A stretch of DNA of 46,817 nucleotides from Paraburkholderia sp. SG-MS1 (GCF_012275575.1 NZ_NPIH01000140.1:1-46817), one strand, 5' to 3'. Shown: positions 33,894 to 42,738, counted from the first letter of the stretch. Program-made: numbers and translations. Notes: generated from the sequence alone by a model not told the origin.

Positions 33894-34979
33894 TCACATT
33901 TTCACGTCGATGCGTCCGTAGACTCCGTTTGTTTCGTCATTCGGCCCGGCGGCGAAAAACAGTGTGTTGACCGGCTGATTGTCGAGCCCATTGCCGAACG
34001 CGATGCCCCACAAGCCGCTTTGTGAGAACGCCGAGCCGTTCGGCAGATTGACCGGGCCGCGCAACTGGCCGCTCGCGGGATCGAATGCGTTGATCGTTCC
34101 GTCGCCGAAGTTGCCGATCAGCACGTCACCGCTGAAGCGGCCGAAATTGGCCGGCGCTTGCGTCACGCCCCACGGCGCGTTTAGCGGGCCCGCCGAAGCG
34201 AAGCGTTGCATGAGATTGCCAGCCGTATCGAAGACATCGACGAATCCGAGGCCGGCGCCGTCGACGTTGTCGTGCGCGGCCGCATCCTGTTTCGCGTAAG
34301 TCACGAACAGCTTTGTGCCGATCGCCTGAATGCCGAACGGCGCGAAGCCGGCGGGCAACGTCGAGTCCTCAAACTTGCCCGGCATCGCTACCTTGGCGAA
34401 GCTGCGGTCGAACACGTCGATCCTGTTGTTGTGAAAGTCGGTCGCATAGAGGAAATTGGCGCCGCCGTTGTTCGCCAGGGCGAGTCCCTTATAGACCGCG
34501 CCGGCGCTGCCGCCGTCGAACATGACGAATGCGATGGTGGGCGCGACCGCGGGCGCCCACGCGGTGATCGTGCCGCCTTCACCCGCAAAGATGAATGCGC
34601 CGACGCCGGTTTTGCCACCTTGCGTGACGCTGAAATCGCTGGTGCCATTGAACACGATGCCGGTGGGACTGGCGGGTCCGGCGGTTCCATCCGGAATACT
34701 GACGACAAGCGATTGCGGCACGCCGTTGCCGTCATACAAGGTCGCCAGCGAGGTAGCGTTGTCGGCCACCCAGACAAAGCCCTTCGGGTTGAACGCGACG
34801 CCCCACGCGTTTTTCAGGTTTGAGTCCGTGTGCGCTGCCGCGACCGAGCCGTCGGACACCAGCATGGTCGAAACAAACGACTGCGTGCTGAGCGAATCGG
34901 AACTCCCTCCGCACGCGACAAGACTCGTCAACGCTGCGCCCCCCACGACGGCGCTCAATACCTTAAGCACGGACTTCAT
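33894..34979 (-). CDS. TIGR03118-family lipoprotein
   Basis: The 361-residue protein has a lipoprotein signal (MKSVLKVLSAVVGGAALTSL then VACGG). It has a repeat-like beta-propeller-type sequence with the TIGR03118 hallmarks LKNAWGVAFNPKGFVWVADN, NFLYATDFHNNRIDVFD and LWGIAFGNG. Function is unknown; the sheet-rich repeats suggest a surface or periplasmic binding role. Start 34979 has an AGAGAGG ribosome site. It is divergent from the ArsR/AHSA1 pair. Confidence 0.88.
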   Translation of the reverse strand: MKSVLKVLSAVVGGAALTSLVACGGSSDSLSTQSFVSTMLVSDGSVAAAHTDSNLKNAWGVAFNPKGFVWVADNATSLATLYDGNGVPQSLVVSIPDGTAGPASPTGIVFNGTSDFSVTQGGKTGVGAFIFAGEGGTITAWAPAVAPTIAFVMFDGGSAGAVYKGLALANNGGANFLYATDFHNNRIDVFDRSFAKVAMPGKFEDSTLPAGFAPFGIQAIGTKLFVTYAKQDAAAHDNVDGAGLGFVDVFDTAGNLMQRFASAGPLNAPWGVTQAPANFGRFSGDVLIGNFGDGTINAFDPASGQLRGPVNLPNGSAFSQSGLWGIAFGNGLDNQPVNTLFFAAGPNDETNGVYGRIDVKM

Positions 34980-35153
34980 GGCTGCACCTCTCTGATGACC
35001 GACGGTCATTGCGCCTATTGAACGCATCGCGTCGCGGCTTTATTCCGCCGTTCAAAGGGATTTTTGAAGCCATCGGCGAGGCGTTGGCGCGAGCTGCGCG
35101 ATACACGCGGTTGATATCTCGTGGCTGTTCACGATCGCCCACGCAAAAAAAAC

Positions 35154-35181
35154 TTGACGCAGCGCGCCCACCGTTTATAGT
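35154..35181 (+). promoter_or_regulatory. promoter of the ArsR-AHSA1 operon
   Basis: TTGACG (35154-35159) and TATAGT (35176-35181) are 16 bases apart. Transcription starting about 7-8 bases on would begin at or next to the ATG at 35189, giving a leaderless mRNA. Confidence 0.7.
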
Positions 35182-35196
35182 TCACCATATGGTGAA
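35181..35196. promoter_or_regulatory. perfect palindromic operator TTCACCATATGGTGAA
   Basis: This 16-base perfect inverted repeat spans the end of the -10 box, the predicted transcription start and the start codon of the ArsR gene. It is the natural candidate for ArsR autoregulation. Confidence 0.75.
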
Positions 35197-35524
35197 GTCT
35201 CCAGTCAGTCAACTCGATCGCACTTTTTCCGCCCTCGTGGACCCCACGCGGCGGGCCATCCTCGCGCGTCTCGAGCGTGAGCCCGGCCTCTCGGTGACGG
35301 AAATCGCGCGTCCGCTGCCGCTCAAGCTGCCGGCGGTCATGAAGCATCTCGACGTGCTCAGCGACGCGGGTTTGATCGCTCGCACGAAGAGCGGCCGAAC
35401 CGTGTCGGTCGAACTCGTCGCCGCGCCGATGGAAGAGGTGATGGCCTGGCTGCGGCGCTATGAACGTTTCTGGTCCGCGAGTCTCGACCGGCTCGCCGAT
35501 TTTGTCGAAGGGGAAGAGCAATGA
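35189..35524 (+). CDS. ArsR-family transcriptional regulator
   Basis: The 111-residue protein is a winged-helix ArsR repressor: FSALVDPTRRAILARLEREPGLSVTEIARPL, recognition helix around KLPAVMKHLDVLSDAGLI, and wing ARTKSGRTVSVEL. It lacks the CxC metal site of ArsR/SmtB, so it is of the non-metal type usually coupled to AHSA1/START proteins. No ribosome site precedes ATG 35189; the promoter geometry implies a leaderless message. The stop overlaps the next start by 4 bases. Confidence 0.9.
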   Translation: MVKSPVSQLDRTFSALVDPTRRAILARLEREPGLSVTEIARPLPLKLPAVMKHLDVLSDAGLIARTKSGRTVSVELVAAPMEEVMAWLRRYERFWSASLDRLADFVEGEEQ

Positions 35525-35979
35525 TGGAAGAGAAGCCGAGCCTGACAATCGTGCGGCGCCTGAAGGCGCCCCCGGCGAAGGTCTACGCCGCATGGACGCG
35601 CCCCGAGTTGATGGCGCGCTGGTGGGGACCCGACGCCGGCCCGGTGCTGAGCGCCGAAGCCGATCCGCGCGTGGGCGGCCGCTTTCGCGTGGTGTTCCAG
35701 ACGCTGGATGGCGCAACGCACGACTGCCACGGCGAATACCAGCAGGTGGAGGCGGATCGCAAGCTCGTCTTCACGTGGCAGTGGGTCACGCTGCCCGAGC
35801 GGCGCTCTCTCGTGACGATCCAGTTTCGGCCGATCGACGCAGGCACCGAAATGACCTTCACGCACGCGCAATTCTTCGACGAAGCCGCGCGCGACGGTCA
35901 TCAGGCCGGCTGGAGCGGTGCATTCGAGAAGCTGGACAGTCTCATCGCCGAACTGGAAAGCGCAGTCGATAGCGATTGA
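35521..35979 (+). CDS. SRPBCC (AHSA1-like) protein
   Basis: The 152-residue protein has the AHSA1/START-like fold signature: LTIVRRLKAPPAKVYAAWTR, MARWWGPD and FTHAQFFDEAARDGHQAGW. These proteins bind hydrophobic ligands or assist proteins; the role here is unknown. It overlaps the ArsR gene as ATGATGG and is under its control. The pairing ArsR-AHSA1 is common across bacteria. Confidence 0.88.
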   Translation: MMEEKPSLTIVRRLKAPPAKVYAAWTRPELMARWWGPDAGPVLSAEADPRVGGRFRVVFQTLDGATHDCHGEYQQVEADRKLVFTWQWVTLPERRSLVTIQFRPIDAGTEMTFTHAQFFDEAARDGHQAGWSGAFEKLDSLIAELESAVDSD

Positions 35980-36175
35980 AGCTACTGCTTGCCCAACCCG
36001 CCCGATGGCTTCTGTTCTGGACAGGCACCCGCAAGCGTGCCGTCATGCAAAGCATTTCGTTTGCGAATCGAATGTAGCGGAGCCTGACCTTTAGCCGGCG
36101 CGTTTTGCTGCGAAGGTGCGGCCCGTAGTGCCTAGGGAAGACCATGGCAAATGCGGTAACCAACCGGGAGTCACC

Positions 36176-36340
36176 ATGAGCTTTATTTTTGCCCTGCTCC
36201 AGAAGATCAGCGATCTCTTTGCGTCACCCCATCTGCCGCTGGATTCGGACTACTCGTTCGAGGCGCGTAGCCGAGAATCGAAGCGCATGCGTAGGGCACT
36301 CGCTACGTTGTTCCGCATCGAGCAGAGCGACAAAAACTAG
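36176..36340 (+). CDS. small hypothetical protein (54 residues)
   Basis: The product MSFIFALLQKISDLFAS...FRIEQSDKN has a short hydrophobic N-terminus and a charged, Arg-rich C-terminal half. GGGAG lies 6 bases before ATG 36176. It stands alone between the AHSA1 and glutathione transferase genes. I do not recognise a family. Confidence 0.55.
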   Translation: MSFIFALLQKISDLFASPHLPLDSDYSFEARSRESKRMRRALATLFRIEQSDKN

Positions 36341-36433
36341 TTGAACCGGCGCAGGCGCGGACCACCGCGTGAAGGGGCGCACTTCAGGTGCGCAACATCG
36401 GTTACATCCATGATGTGCATACCGAGGTAGAAC

Positions 36434-37072
36434 ATGAAGCTCTACTATGCCGAAACGCTCGCACCCCGCAAGGCATGCGCGGTTGCCAGATACTTAGGGT
36501 TGCCAATCGACTATGCGTTCGTCGATCTGCGAAAGGGCGAGCAAACGCGTCCCGACTATCTCGCGATCAACCCGAACGGCAAGGTGCCGAGCCTCGTCGA
36601 CGGCGAGAAAAATCTCTGGGAAGCCGACGCGATCATCTGCCATCTCGCGCAGCGTGCGGAATCGGAACTCTGGCCACGCAGCGTGCAGCAGCAGATCGAC
36701 GTGGTGCGCTGGCTGAGCTGGAACAGCCAGCACCTGTACCGGCAGGGAGGATCGCTTTATTTCGAGCATCTGGTCAAACCGTGGATCGGGCTCGGCGAGC
36801 CCGAACCGTCGACGGTCGCGCAAGCTCAGGGATTTTTTCGGCAGCACGCGAGCCTGCTTGATGAGCATCTCAAGGGACGTAAGTGGCTCCTCGGAAACGA
36901 CCTGTCGATCGCGGATTTTTCCGTTGCGGTGACGCTGCCGTACGCGAAAAGCGCCGCGATGCCAGTGGACGAATTTCCGGAGGTGCAGCGCTGGCACGAT
37001 CAGTTGAACGCATTCGACGCATGGCGTAATCCGTTTCCCGCACGGCCTGCGCATGCCGCGACACAGGCGTGA
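36434..37072 (+). CDS. glutathione S-transferase family protein
   Basis: The 212-residue protein has a thioredoxin-like N-domain (MKLYYAETLAPRKACAVARY, INPNGKVPSLVDGEKNLWEADAII) and an all-helical C-domain (WLLGNDLSIADFSVAVTLPY). It probably conjugates or reduces substrates with glutathione in the cytoplasm. GAGG precedes ATG 36434. It is a single gene. The gap 37073-37475 after it has an open frame (37083-37319) with no ribosome site, which I do not call. Confidence 0.9.
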   Translation: MKLYYAETLAPRKACAVARYLGLPIDYAFVDLRKGEQTRPDYLAINPNGKVPSLVDGEKNLWEADAIICHLAQRAESELWPRSVQQQIDVVRWLSWNSQHLYRQGGSLYFEHLVKPWIGLGEPEPSTVAQAQGFFRQHASLLDEHLKGRKWLLGNDLSIADFSVAVTLPYAKSAAMPVDEFPEVQRWHDQLNAFDAWRNPFPARPAHAATQA

Positions 37073-37475
37073 ATGCTCGATCATGTGTTGCGCGATGCTC
37101 GCCCTGACGATGACGCTGCTGACCGGCTGGCGAAGCGTTTCGCGCACGCTCGACGGCCGCGGCGCACGAGTGCGCCGGACGGCGATCGTGGTCATCGCAA
37201 TCGGCGCGGCCACCGGGTCTGCGATGGTGACGGATCGGTTCGCGGCGGCCGGTCAAGCGCTGTCGTGGCTCACGCGATCAGACGGCATGCCGATCTGCGG
37301 TGAGCATTTCATCCGGTAGCGGCTGGGGCTGACGCGTTGCAAAAGGAGAGGTTTTGCATAGCGAGCAGTGCGCAAGCCGCACGGCGCGGTTCGAGCGCCC
37401 TTCGATCCGAACACGTCTTGCCGAATTGCCGTATCGTACGAGCTCACGCGTCTGGTTGCGGATCGAGGGTACGTC

Positions 37476-38471
37476 ATGGCACTTTCGTCGAAAAACGATG
37501 GACGCCGCATCGACAGGCGCCGGTTTCTGCGCGCGGCGAGCGGTGCAGCAATCGGCCTGCCGGTTTCGCTTTCGGTGCCACGACTGGCCTCTGCGCAATT
37601 GCAAGCTCAACCGCAAACCCAATCCGAACCCGCCACGCCGCTGCCGCGCATGGCGCAACGCGTGATTCCCTCAACGGGCGAACGTCTGCCGGTGGTGGGC
37701 TGTGGCACCTGGCGCACCTTCGATGTCGGCGACGACCCCGCCGCGCGCGCACGACTCGCCGACGTGCTGCGTATCCTGTTCGAAGCAGGCGGTTCGGTCA
37801 TCGACTCGTCGCCGATGTACGGCTCGTCGGAAGTCGTGGCCGGCGCGCTGCTCACACAGCTCGGCGCACACGACAAAGCCTTCGTCGCGACCAAAGTCTG
37901 GACCGAAGGGCGCGACGCAGGCATCGCGCAGATGGAAGAATCGCTGCGCCGGTTTCAGCAGCCGCGCATCGATCTGATGCAGGTTCATAACCTGCTCGAC
38001 TGGCGCACGCAACTCGCGACGCTGCGTGACTGGAAAGAGCGCGGCCGGATTCGCTACATCGGCATGACGCACTACACGTCGAGCGCATTCGGGGAAGTCG
38101 CGTCCGTGATGCGCAGCGAAAAGCCCGACTTCGTGCAGATCAACTACGCGGCCGACGACCGCGCCGCCGAAGCGCGCATCCTGCCGCTCGCGGCGGAGCT
38201 GGGCATCGGCGTGGTGATCAATCAGCCGTTTGGCGGAGGCGGCTTGCTCGCGCGGGTCGTCAAAACGCCGTTGCCCGCATGGGCGGCGGAAATCGGCTGC
38301 ACGAGCTGGGCGCAAATTCTCCTGAAGTTCGTGCTCGCGCATCCGGCGGTGACGGTGGTCATTCCGGGCACAGGCCGTCCGCAATACATGGCCGACAATG
38401 TGCGGGCTGGTTCGGGGCCGTTGCCCGACGAGGCGATGCGCGCACGGATTGTCGCGGCGGTGAACGGCTAA
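37476..38471 (+). CDS. Tat-exported aldo/keto reductase
   Basis: The 331-residue protein begins with a twin-arginine signal (DRRRFLRAASGAAIGLPVSL, then ASA before QLQAQ). It continues as an aldo/keto reductase TIM barrel: VIDSSPMYGSSEVVAG with Asp and Tyr, FVATKVW with Lys, and LMQVHNLLDW with His, i.e. the complete catalytic tetrad. A periplasmic aldo/keto reductase needs its cofactor loaded before export, consistent with Tat. ATG 37476 has GAGGG upstream. It is monocistronic; substrate unknown. Confidence 0.9.
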   Translation: MALSSKNDGRRIDRRRFLRAASGAAIGLPVSLSVPRLASAQLQAQPQTQSEPATPLPRMAQRVIPSTGERLPVVGCGTWRTFDVGDDPAARARLADVLRILFEAGGSVIDSSPMYGSSEVVAGALLTQLGAHDKAFVATKVWTEGRDAGIAQMEESLRRFQQPRIDLMQVHNLLDWRTQLATLRDWKERGRIRYIGMTHYTSSAFGEVASVMRSEKPDFVQINYAADDRAAEARILPLAAELGIGVVINQPFGGGGLLARVVKTPLPAWAAEIGCTSWAQILLKFVLAHPAVTVVIPGTGRPQYMADNVRAGSGPLPDEAMRARIVAAVNG

Positions 38472-38526
38472 CGAGCCGCTTTCGTCTGATACGGCCGTGA
38501 ACTCAATAGCTAGTTAAAATTAAAAT

Positions 38527-38538
38527 CCATTCGAATGG
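38527..38538. promoter_or_regulatory. palindrome CCATTCGAATGG in long AT-rich gap
   Basis: This perfect 12-base palindrome shares the core CCATTCGAA with the hairpin CCCTTC-cattc-GAAGGG at 38650-38666, about 125 bases away. Both lie in the 582-base gap (38472-39053) before the aminopeptidase gene; repeated spacing suggests protein binding sites. No gene is seen in this gap. Confidence 0.4.
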
Positions 38539-38707
38539 CTATCCGCAATGGCGCCGCGCCTTAGCACAATGGCGCGGCAGAGAAAAATAAAATTTCCCGT
38601 AGTAATTCTCTAAATCTTATTTCCGGGCACGTTTAACTTCGCCGAATATCCCTTCCATTCGAAGGGCATACACGAAGCACGTCCACAGGAAAGATTGTGA
38701 AAGGAAG

Positions 38708-38737
38708 TTGACACGGGAACGTTTGCCAAACTAGTCT
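38708..38737 (+). promoter_or_regulatory. candidate promoter upstream of the aminopeptidase lipoprotein
   Basis: A perfect TTGACA (38708-38713) is followed after 18 bases by TAGTCT (38732-38737). If used, the 5' leader would be about 310 bases and include the hairpin at 38939-38960. Confidence 0.4.
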
Positions 38738-38938
38738 ACGCACTGTCGTCCAAGCCGACCTCGATTGGCTCACCCGCCTGCAGATGCAGGTGTGACGTCG
38801 CTTTGCCGGTTCGGCCAGGCGTCGCATGGATGTCCTGCCAGGCGATTCAGGCAGTCGATTTGAAAGCATTGTAATAAATAGGGCGTTCAATTAAAAATCA
38901 GCCACGAGTGCTGAGGCTTCAACACGCCTATTCATTCT

Positions 38939-38960
38939 CACTAGCAATCCGGTGCTAGTG
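38939..38960 (+). other. perfect hairpin in the aminopeptidase leader
   Basis: CACTAGCA and TGCTAGTG form an 8-pair stem with an ATCCGG loop, about 95 bases before the start codon at 39054. A T-run (CCTTTTT) appears about 8 bases after the stem, so it could act as an attenuator or end a short transcript. Confidence 0.45.
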
Positions 38961-39053
38961 CGGGAGACCTTTTTCGCTGAAAAAAAACAGAGAAACACAG
39001 CATAAGCACTCAACGCACTTTCTTTAAGCCGATATTGTCAGTCGAGGATTAAA

Positions 39054-41219
39054 ATGCGTATAAATTTCCGATTACAGATACAGTGCCTGACGCTAGCCGG
39101 AATTGTTGTTCTGGCGGGCTGCGGCGGCAGTGACGGCTCGTCCGCCCTATCGAGCAAGTCCGCGCAGACGCCGGCGGCCGCTTCCGATCCCGCGCTCGCG
39201 CCGCCGGCCGCGCCCCCCGTCGCCAATACATCGATCGACAAAACCGTGCCGCCAGTCGAATTGCCCGACACGGTCACGCCGGTCAACTACAAGCTCTGGT
39301 TCCGTCCGAACCCGGCGCTGTCTTCGTTCGACGGCCGCGCGGACGTGCAGATCAAGGTGCTGAAGGCGGTCAACGCCATCACGATCGCCGGGCATCGCAT
39401 CAAGTTCACCAACGGCACGATCACACTTCAGCCGGGCAACATCCCGTTGATCGCCACGCCGCAGGACGACGGCGATTTCTATCAACTGCGCCCGGTGAGC
39501 GGCCAGATCGCCGCGGGCAATTACTCGCTGCACATGGAGTGGAGCGGCATCATCAACTTCAAGACCTATGACGACCCGGTCGCAAAGACCGGCGGCAGCT
39601 GCGGCGACGATTCTTATCCGGGATGCTCCGCGGCCGAAGGCGTGTTCCGCGTCGATCTGAAGTCGACGGACGGCACCACGAGCGGCGCGATTCTCACGCA
39701 AGGCGAATCGAACCTCGCGCGACAATGGTTCCCGGGTTGGGACGAACCGGCTTTCCGTCCGACCTACGAGGTGAGCGCGGAAGTCCCGCAGAACTGGAAC
39801 GTCGTATCGAACGCGGCCGAGAAGCCGGCAGTGAACGTGGATAGCGGCTACAAGCTGGTGTCGTTCGAAAAGACGCCGCCGATGCCGTCGTATCTGCTCT
39901 TTTTCGGCGGCGGTCAGTTCGACATTCTCGAAGACGATTTCACGAGCCCGCTGCCCGACGGCAAAGGCCTGCATCTGCGCATCTTCACGCCGCCCGGCAT
40001 GCGTGACTGGGCCAAGCCCGCGATGCAGCAGACCAAGCAGGCACTCGACTACTACTATCGTTACACCGGCATCGCGCTGCCGCTCACCAAGTTCGACACG
40101 ATCGCCGCCAACGACGCGTTCAAGGAGCAGAAGGACCTGAACTTCGGCGGCATGGAGAACTGGGGGGCGATTCTCGAATTCGCCGACGACATCCTGCCAG
40201 CGCCGGGCACCTCGATGTCCGACTACGGCGTGACCGTGCTCACGCACGAAGCCGCGCACCAGTGGTTCGGCGATCTGGTCACGCTCGACTGGTGGGACGA
40301 CGTGTGGCTCAACGAATCGTTCGCGACGTTCTTCGAGAACAAGACCAAGGTGCGCTTCTTCCCGGACCGCTTCAGCTGGGTCGACGACGTGAAGAACAAG
40401 TACGCGGTAATCAACGCCGATCTGAAGTCCACTGCGTTCCCGGTACAGCCGAACTTCAACGGCTGGGCGTCGAACGACTTCGTGCTGAGCGCGAGCGCGT
40501 TCACGTACGACAAGGGCGGCCACGTGCTGAAGATGATTGAGAACTATCTCGGCGAGGACACGATGCGTAAAGGTTTGCAGTCGTATCTGGCCGACTACTC
40601 GCTCGGCAACGTCACGCCGAGGCGCCTGTGGGACGAACTGGCGAAAGCGAGCGGCGAGCCGATGGTAGCGATCGGCGACAGCTTCGTGCGGCAAACCGGT
40701 GTGCCGCTGATCTCGCTCGACACGCAGTGCGACCTGACGACGAACCAGACCGTGGTCACGCTCAAACAGTCGCCGTTCCCGAATCAGAACGCGTATCCGG
40801 GCACGCAGTGGACGATTCCGTTGACGCTCGCGTACGGCGACGGGCTGACCTCACGCAAGATGATCGCGATGAAGGACATGCAGACCCAGGTCCGTCTGAA
40901 CGGCTGTTCCGCGGTGCTTGCCGATCCGAGCGGGCTCGACTACTACGTGACCAACTACAGCAACAACGCGTGGAGCCAGTTGCTCGCGCAGGGGAGCGCG
41001 CTACAGGACCCGGTGCTGCTCGCCAGTCTGCAACTCGAAGCGAAGCTGCTCGTGACCAACGGGCTGGCTGACCCGTCGCGCCAAACCAGCATCGGCTCGC
41101 TCAGTCCGGCGCTCACGCCGCTCGCGCGTCAGTTGTTGAGCACGGTGCCGACGACGCAATCGCTGCGTCCGGCGATCCGTTATCAGGGCAAGCTCAAGCA
41201 GAAGCAGCAGGCGCAGTGA
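39054..41219 (+). CDS. M1-family (gluzincin) aminopeptidase lipoprotein
   Basis: The 721-residue protein has a lipoprotein signal ending LAGC (lipid Cys23). It carries the M1 exopeptidase motif GGMEN (365-369) and the zinc site HEAAH (398-402) with the third ligand Glu 18 residues further in VWLNESF. It removes N-terminal residues from peptides; the lipid anchor places it in the outer or inner membrane facing the periplasm or outside. Start ATG 39054 is fixed by the signal peptide. A strong terminator follows. M1 enzymes are more often cytoplasmic (PepN), so this is a distinct exported type. Confidence 0.92.
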   Translation: MRINFRLQIQCLTLAGIVVLAGCGGSDGSSALSSKSAQTPAAASDPALAPPAAPPVANTSIDKTVPPVELPDTVTPVNYKLWFRPNPALSSFDGRADVQIKVLKAVNAITIAGHRIKFTNGTITLQPGNIPLIATPQDDGDFYQLRPVSGQIAAGNYSLHMEWSGIINFKTYDDPVAKTGGSCGDDSYPGCSAAEGVFRVDLKSTDGTTSGAILTQGESNLARQWFPGWDEPAFRPTYEVSAEVPQNWNVVSNAAEKPAVNVDSGYKLVSFEKTPPMPSYLLFFGGGQFDILEDDFTSPLPDGKGLHLRIFTPPGMRDWAKPAMQQTKQALDYYYRYTGIALPLTKFDTIAANDAFKEQKDLNFGGMENWGAILEFADDILPAPGTSMSDYGVTVLTHEAAHQWFGDLVTLDWWDDVWLNESFATFFENKTKVRFFPDRFSWVDDVKNKYAVINADLKSTAFPVQPNFNGWASNDFVLSASAFTYDKGGHVLKMIENYLGEDTMRKGLQSYLADYSLGNVTPRRLWDELAKASGEPMVAIGDSFVRQTGVPLISLDTQCDLTTNQTVVTLKQSPFPNQNAYPGTQWTIPLTLAYGDGLTSRKMIAMKDMQTQVRLNGCSAVLADPSGLDYYVTNYSNNAWSQLLAQGSALQDPVLLASLQLEAKLLVTNGLADPSRQTSIGSLSPALTPLARQLLSTVPTTQSLRPAIRYQGKLKQKQQAQ

Positions 41220-41239
41220 CATAGTGGATGGCAGTCCGG

Positions 41240-41281
41240 CGGCCCACATCGCGGGATCATGCGATGCGGGCCGTTTTTTTT
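41240..41281 (+). terminator. rho-independent terminator after the aminopeptidase
   Basis: CGGCCCACATCGC pairs with GCGATGCGGGCCG (one mismatch) around an 8-base loop and is followed by eight T. Confidence 0.85.
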
Positions 41282-41404
41282 GAGGGCGACCGCACGACCC
41301 AGGAATAAATCCGGCGCAACATCAGTCATGCCTCATGAACCGAGTCGCAAAAGGCCGCCGCGCGAGTGCGCGGCGCGCCCGCGAATCCTTATCGTGAGGT
41401 CACC

Positions 41405-42349
41405 ATGTCGTCACATCATCCCATCGATCCGGCGCGTCGCGGCGCGCTGAAATGTCTTGCATTCGGCGGCTTGGGCACCGTGTTCATGCTGGCGGGCGGC
41501 GTGCTCATGCCGGTGGAGCTGGCGCTCGCCGCTGATGGCAAGACCCCGGCGGCCGCAATGGGCACGCCGCTCTTTCTGCAGATCAGCGACACGCATATCG
41601 GCTTCAACAAGGAAGCCAATCCGGACGTGGCGGGCACGCTGAAGCAGACCATCGAGTTCGTCAATGCGATGCCGCTCAAGCCCGCTCTGACCATCCATAC
41701 CGGCGACATCACGCATCTGTCGAAAGCGTCGGAGTTCGATCTCGCGGCGCAGCTGATGTCGGGTCTGAGCATCACTGAACTTCACACCGTACCCGGCGAG
41801 CACGACGTAACCGACGGCCCGGGCGCCGAATACTTCAGGCGATTCGGCCAGGCGTCGGACAACCGCGGCTATTACAGCTTCGACCACCAGGGCGTGCATT
41901 TCGTCGGCCTCGTCAACGTGATGCACTTCAAGCCGAACGGCCTCGGCGCTCTCGGCGACGAGCAGCTCGCCTGGCTCGAAAACGATCTCAAAGGACGCTC
42001 GTCGAGCACGCCGATCGTCGTGTTCGCGCACATGCCGATGTGGACCATCTACGAGCCGTGGGGCTGGGGCACCGGCGACGCCGGCGCGGCGATGAGCCAT
42101 CTGAAGCGCTTCGGCTCGGTGACGGTGCTCAACGGGCACATTCACCAGATCGTATCGAAGGTGGAAGGCAACATCACCTTCCACACCGCGCGTTCGACCG
42201 CCTATCCGCAGCCGAGCGCCGGCAACGGCGAGGGCCCTGGGCCGCTGAAAGTGGCCAGCGATCGGCTTCCCAGCATGCTCGGCGTCACCAGCGTCAGCAT
42301 CGCGCAACATCCGCTGAAGGCGACGCTCGCCGATGTGACGCTGGTTTAA
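41405..42349 (+). CDS. Tat-exported metallophosphoesterase
   Basis: The 314-residue protein starts with a twin-arginine-like signal (DPARRGALKCLAFGGLG..., ALAADGK). It has the calcineurin-like metal motifs: Asp62/His64 in ISDTHIGF, Asp101 in TGDITHL, GEHD (Glu132 where Asn is usual), FAHMPMW and NGHIHQIV. It probably cleaves a phosphoester in the periplasm; substrate unknown. GAGG precedes ATG 41405. A cupredoxin gene follows after 44 bases, suggesting a shared job. Confidence 0.88.
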   Translation: MSSHHPIDPARRGALKCLAFGGLGTVFMLAGGVLMPVELALAADGKTPAAAMGTPLFLQISDTHIGFNKEANPDVAGTLKQTIEFVNAMPLKPALTIHTGDITHLSKASEFDLAAQLMSGLSITELHTVPGEHDVTDGPGAEYFRRFGQASDNRGYYSFDHQGVHFVGLVNVMHFKPNGLGALGDEQLAWLENDLKGRSSSTPIVVFAHMPMWTIYEPWGWGTGDAGAAMSHLKRFGSVTVLNGHIHQIVSKVEGNITFHTARSTAYPQPSAGNGEGPGPLKVASDRLPSMLGVTSVSIAQHPLKATLADVTLV

Positions 42350-42393
42350 AGCTCAATTCGTTTCACGCACGGAATTCACTCAGGAGATCAGTC

Positions 42394-42738
42394 ATGCAAA
42401 CGAATCGGCCAGGCCGCACGCTTTCGATTCTGTTCGGCAGCGCCGCGTTGATCGTGGCGTCGGCGGGGTTTTATGCTGCGCACGCCGAAACGCCCGGCAC
42501 AGTGGTCATCAAGAACTTCATGTTTTCGCCGATGGCGCTCACGGTCAAGGCCGGCTCGACCGTGACCTGGAAGAACCTGGATGGCGAGCCGCACACGGTC
42601 GTCAACGATGCCGGCATGTTTCGTTCTGCGGCGCTCGATCAGAACGACTCGTATCAGTTCAAGTTCGACAAACCCGGCGTCTACAACGTGTTTTGCGGTA
42701 TCCATCCGAACATGAAAGAGACGATCACCGTGCAGTGA
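42394..42738 (+). CDS. periplasmic cupredoxin (type 1 copper, amicyanin/pseudoazurin-like)
   Basis: The 114-residue product has a signal peptide (LSILFGSAALIVASAGFYAAH, cut near AHA-ETPG). All four type 1 copper ligands are present: His67 (GEPHTVV), then Cys101, His104 and Met107 in FCGIHPNM. The Cys-x2-His-x2-Met spacing is amicyanin/pseudoazurin-like. It would carry electrons or copper in the periplasm. AGGAG lies 8 bases before ATG 42394. It is second in the operon behind the metallophosphoesterase. Confidence 0.92.
   Translation: MQTNRPGRTLSILFGSAALIVASAGFYAAHAETPGTVVIKNFMFSPMALTVKAGSTVTWKNLDGEPHTVVNDAGMFRSAALDQNDSYQFKFDKPGVYNVFCGIHPNMKETITVQ

Noticed and set aside
33526..33897. 123-codon minus-strand frame in the gap before the TIGR03118 gene
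   Set aside because: Arg-rich product, no ribosome site and no family; likely noise.
37083..37319. Small hydrophobic frame after the glutathione transferase
   Set aside because: It has one possible membrane stretch but no ribosome site and overlaps no conserved feature; not enough support to call a gene.
39147..40694. 515-codon open frame on the minus strand
   Set aside because: Antisense to the aminopeptidase with its complete zinc motifs; composition is shadow-like.
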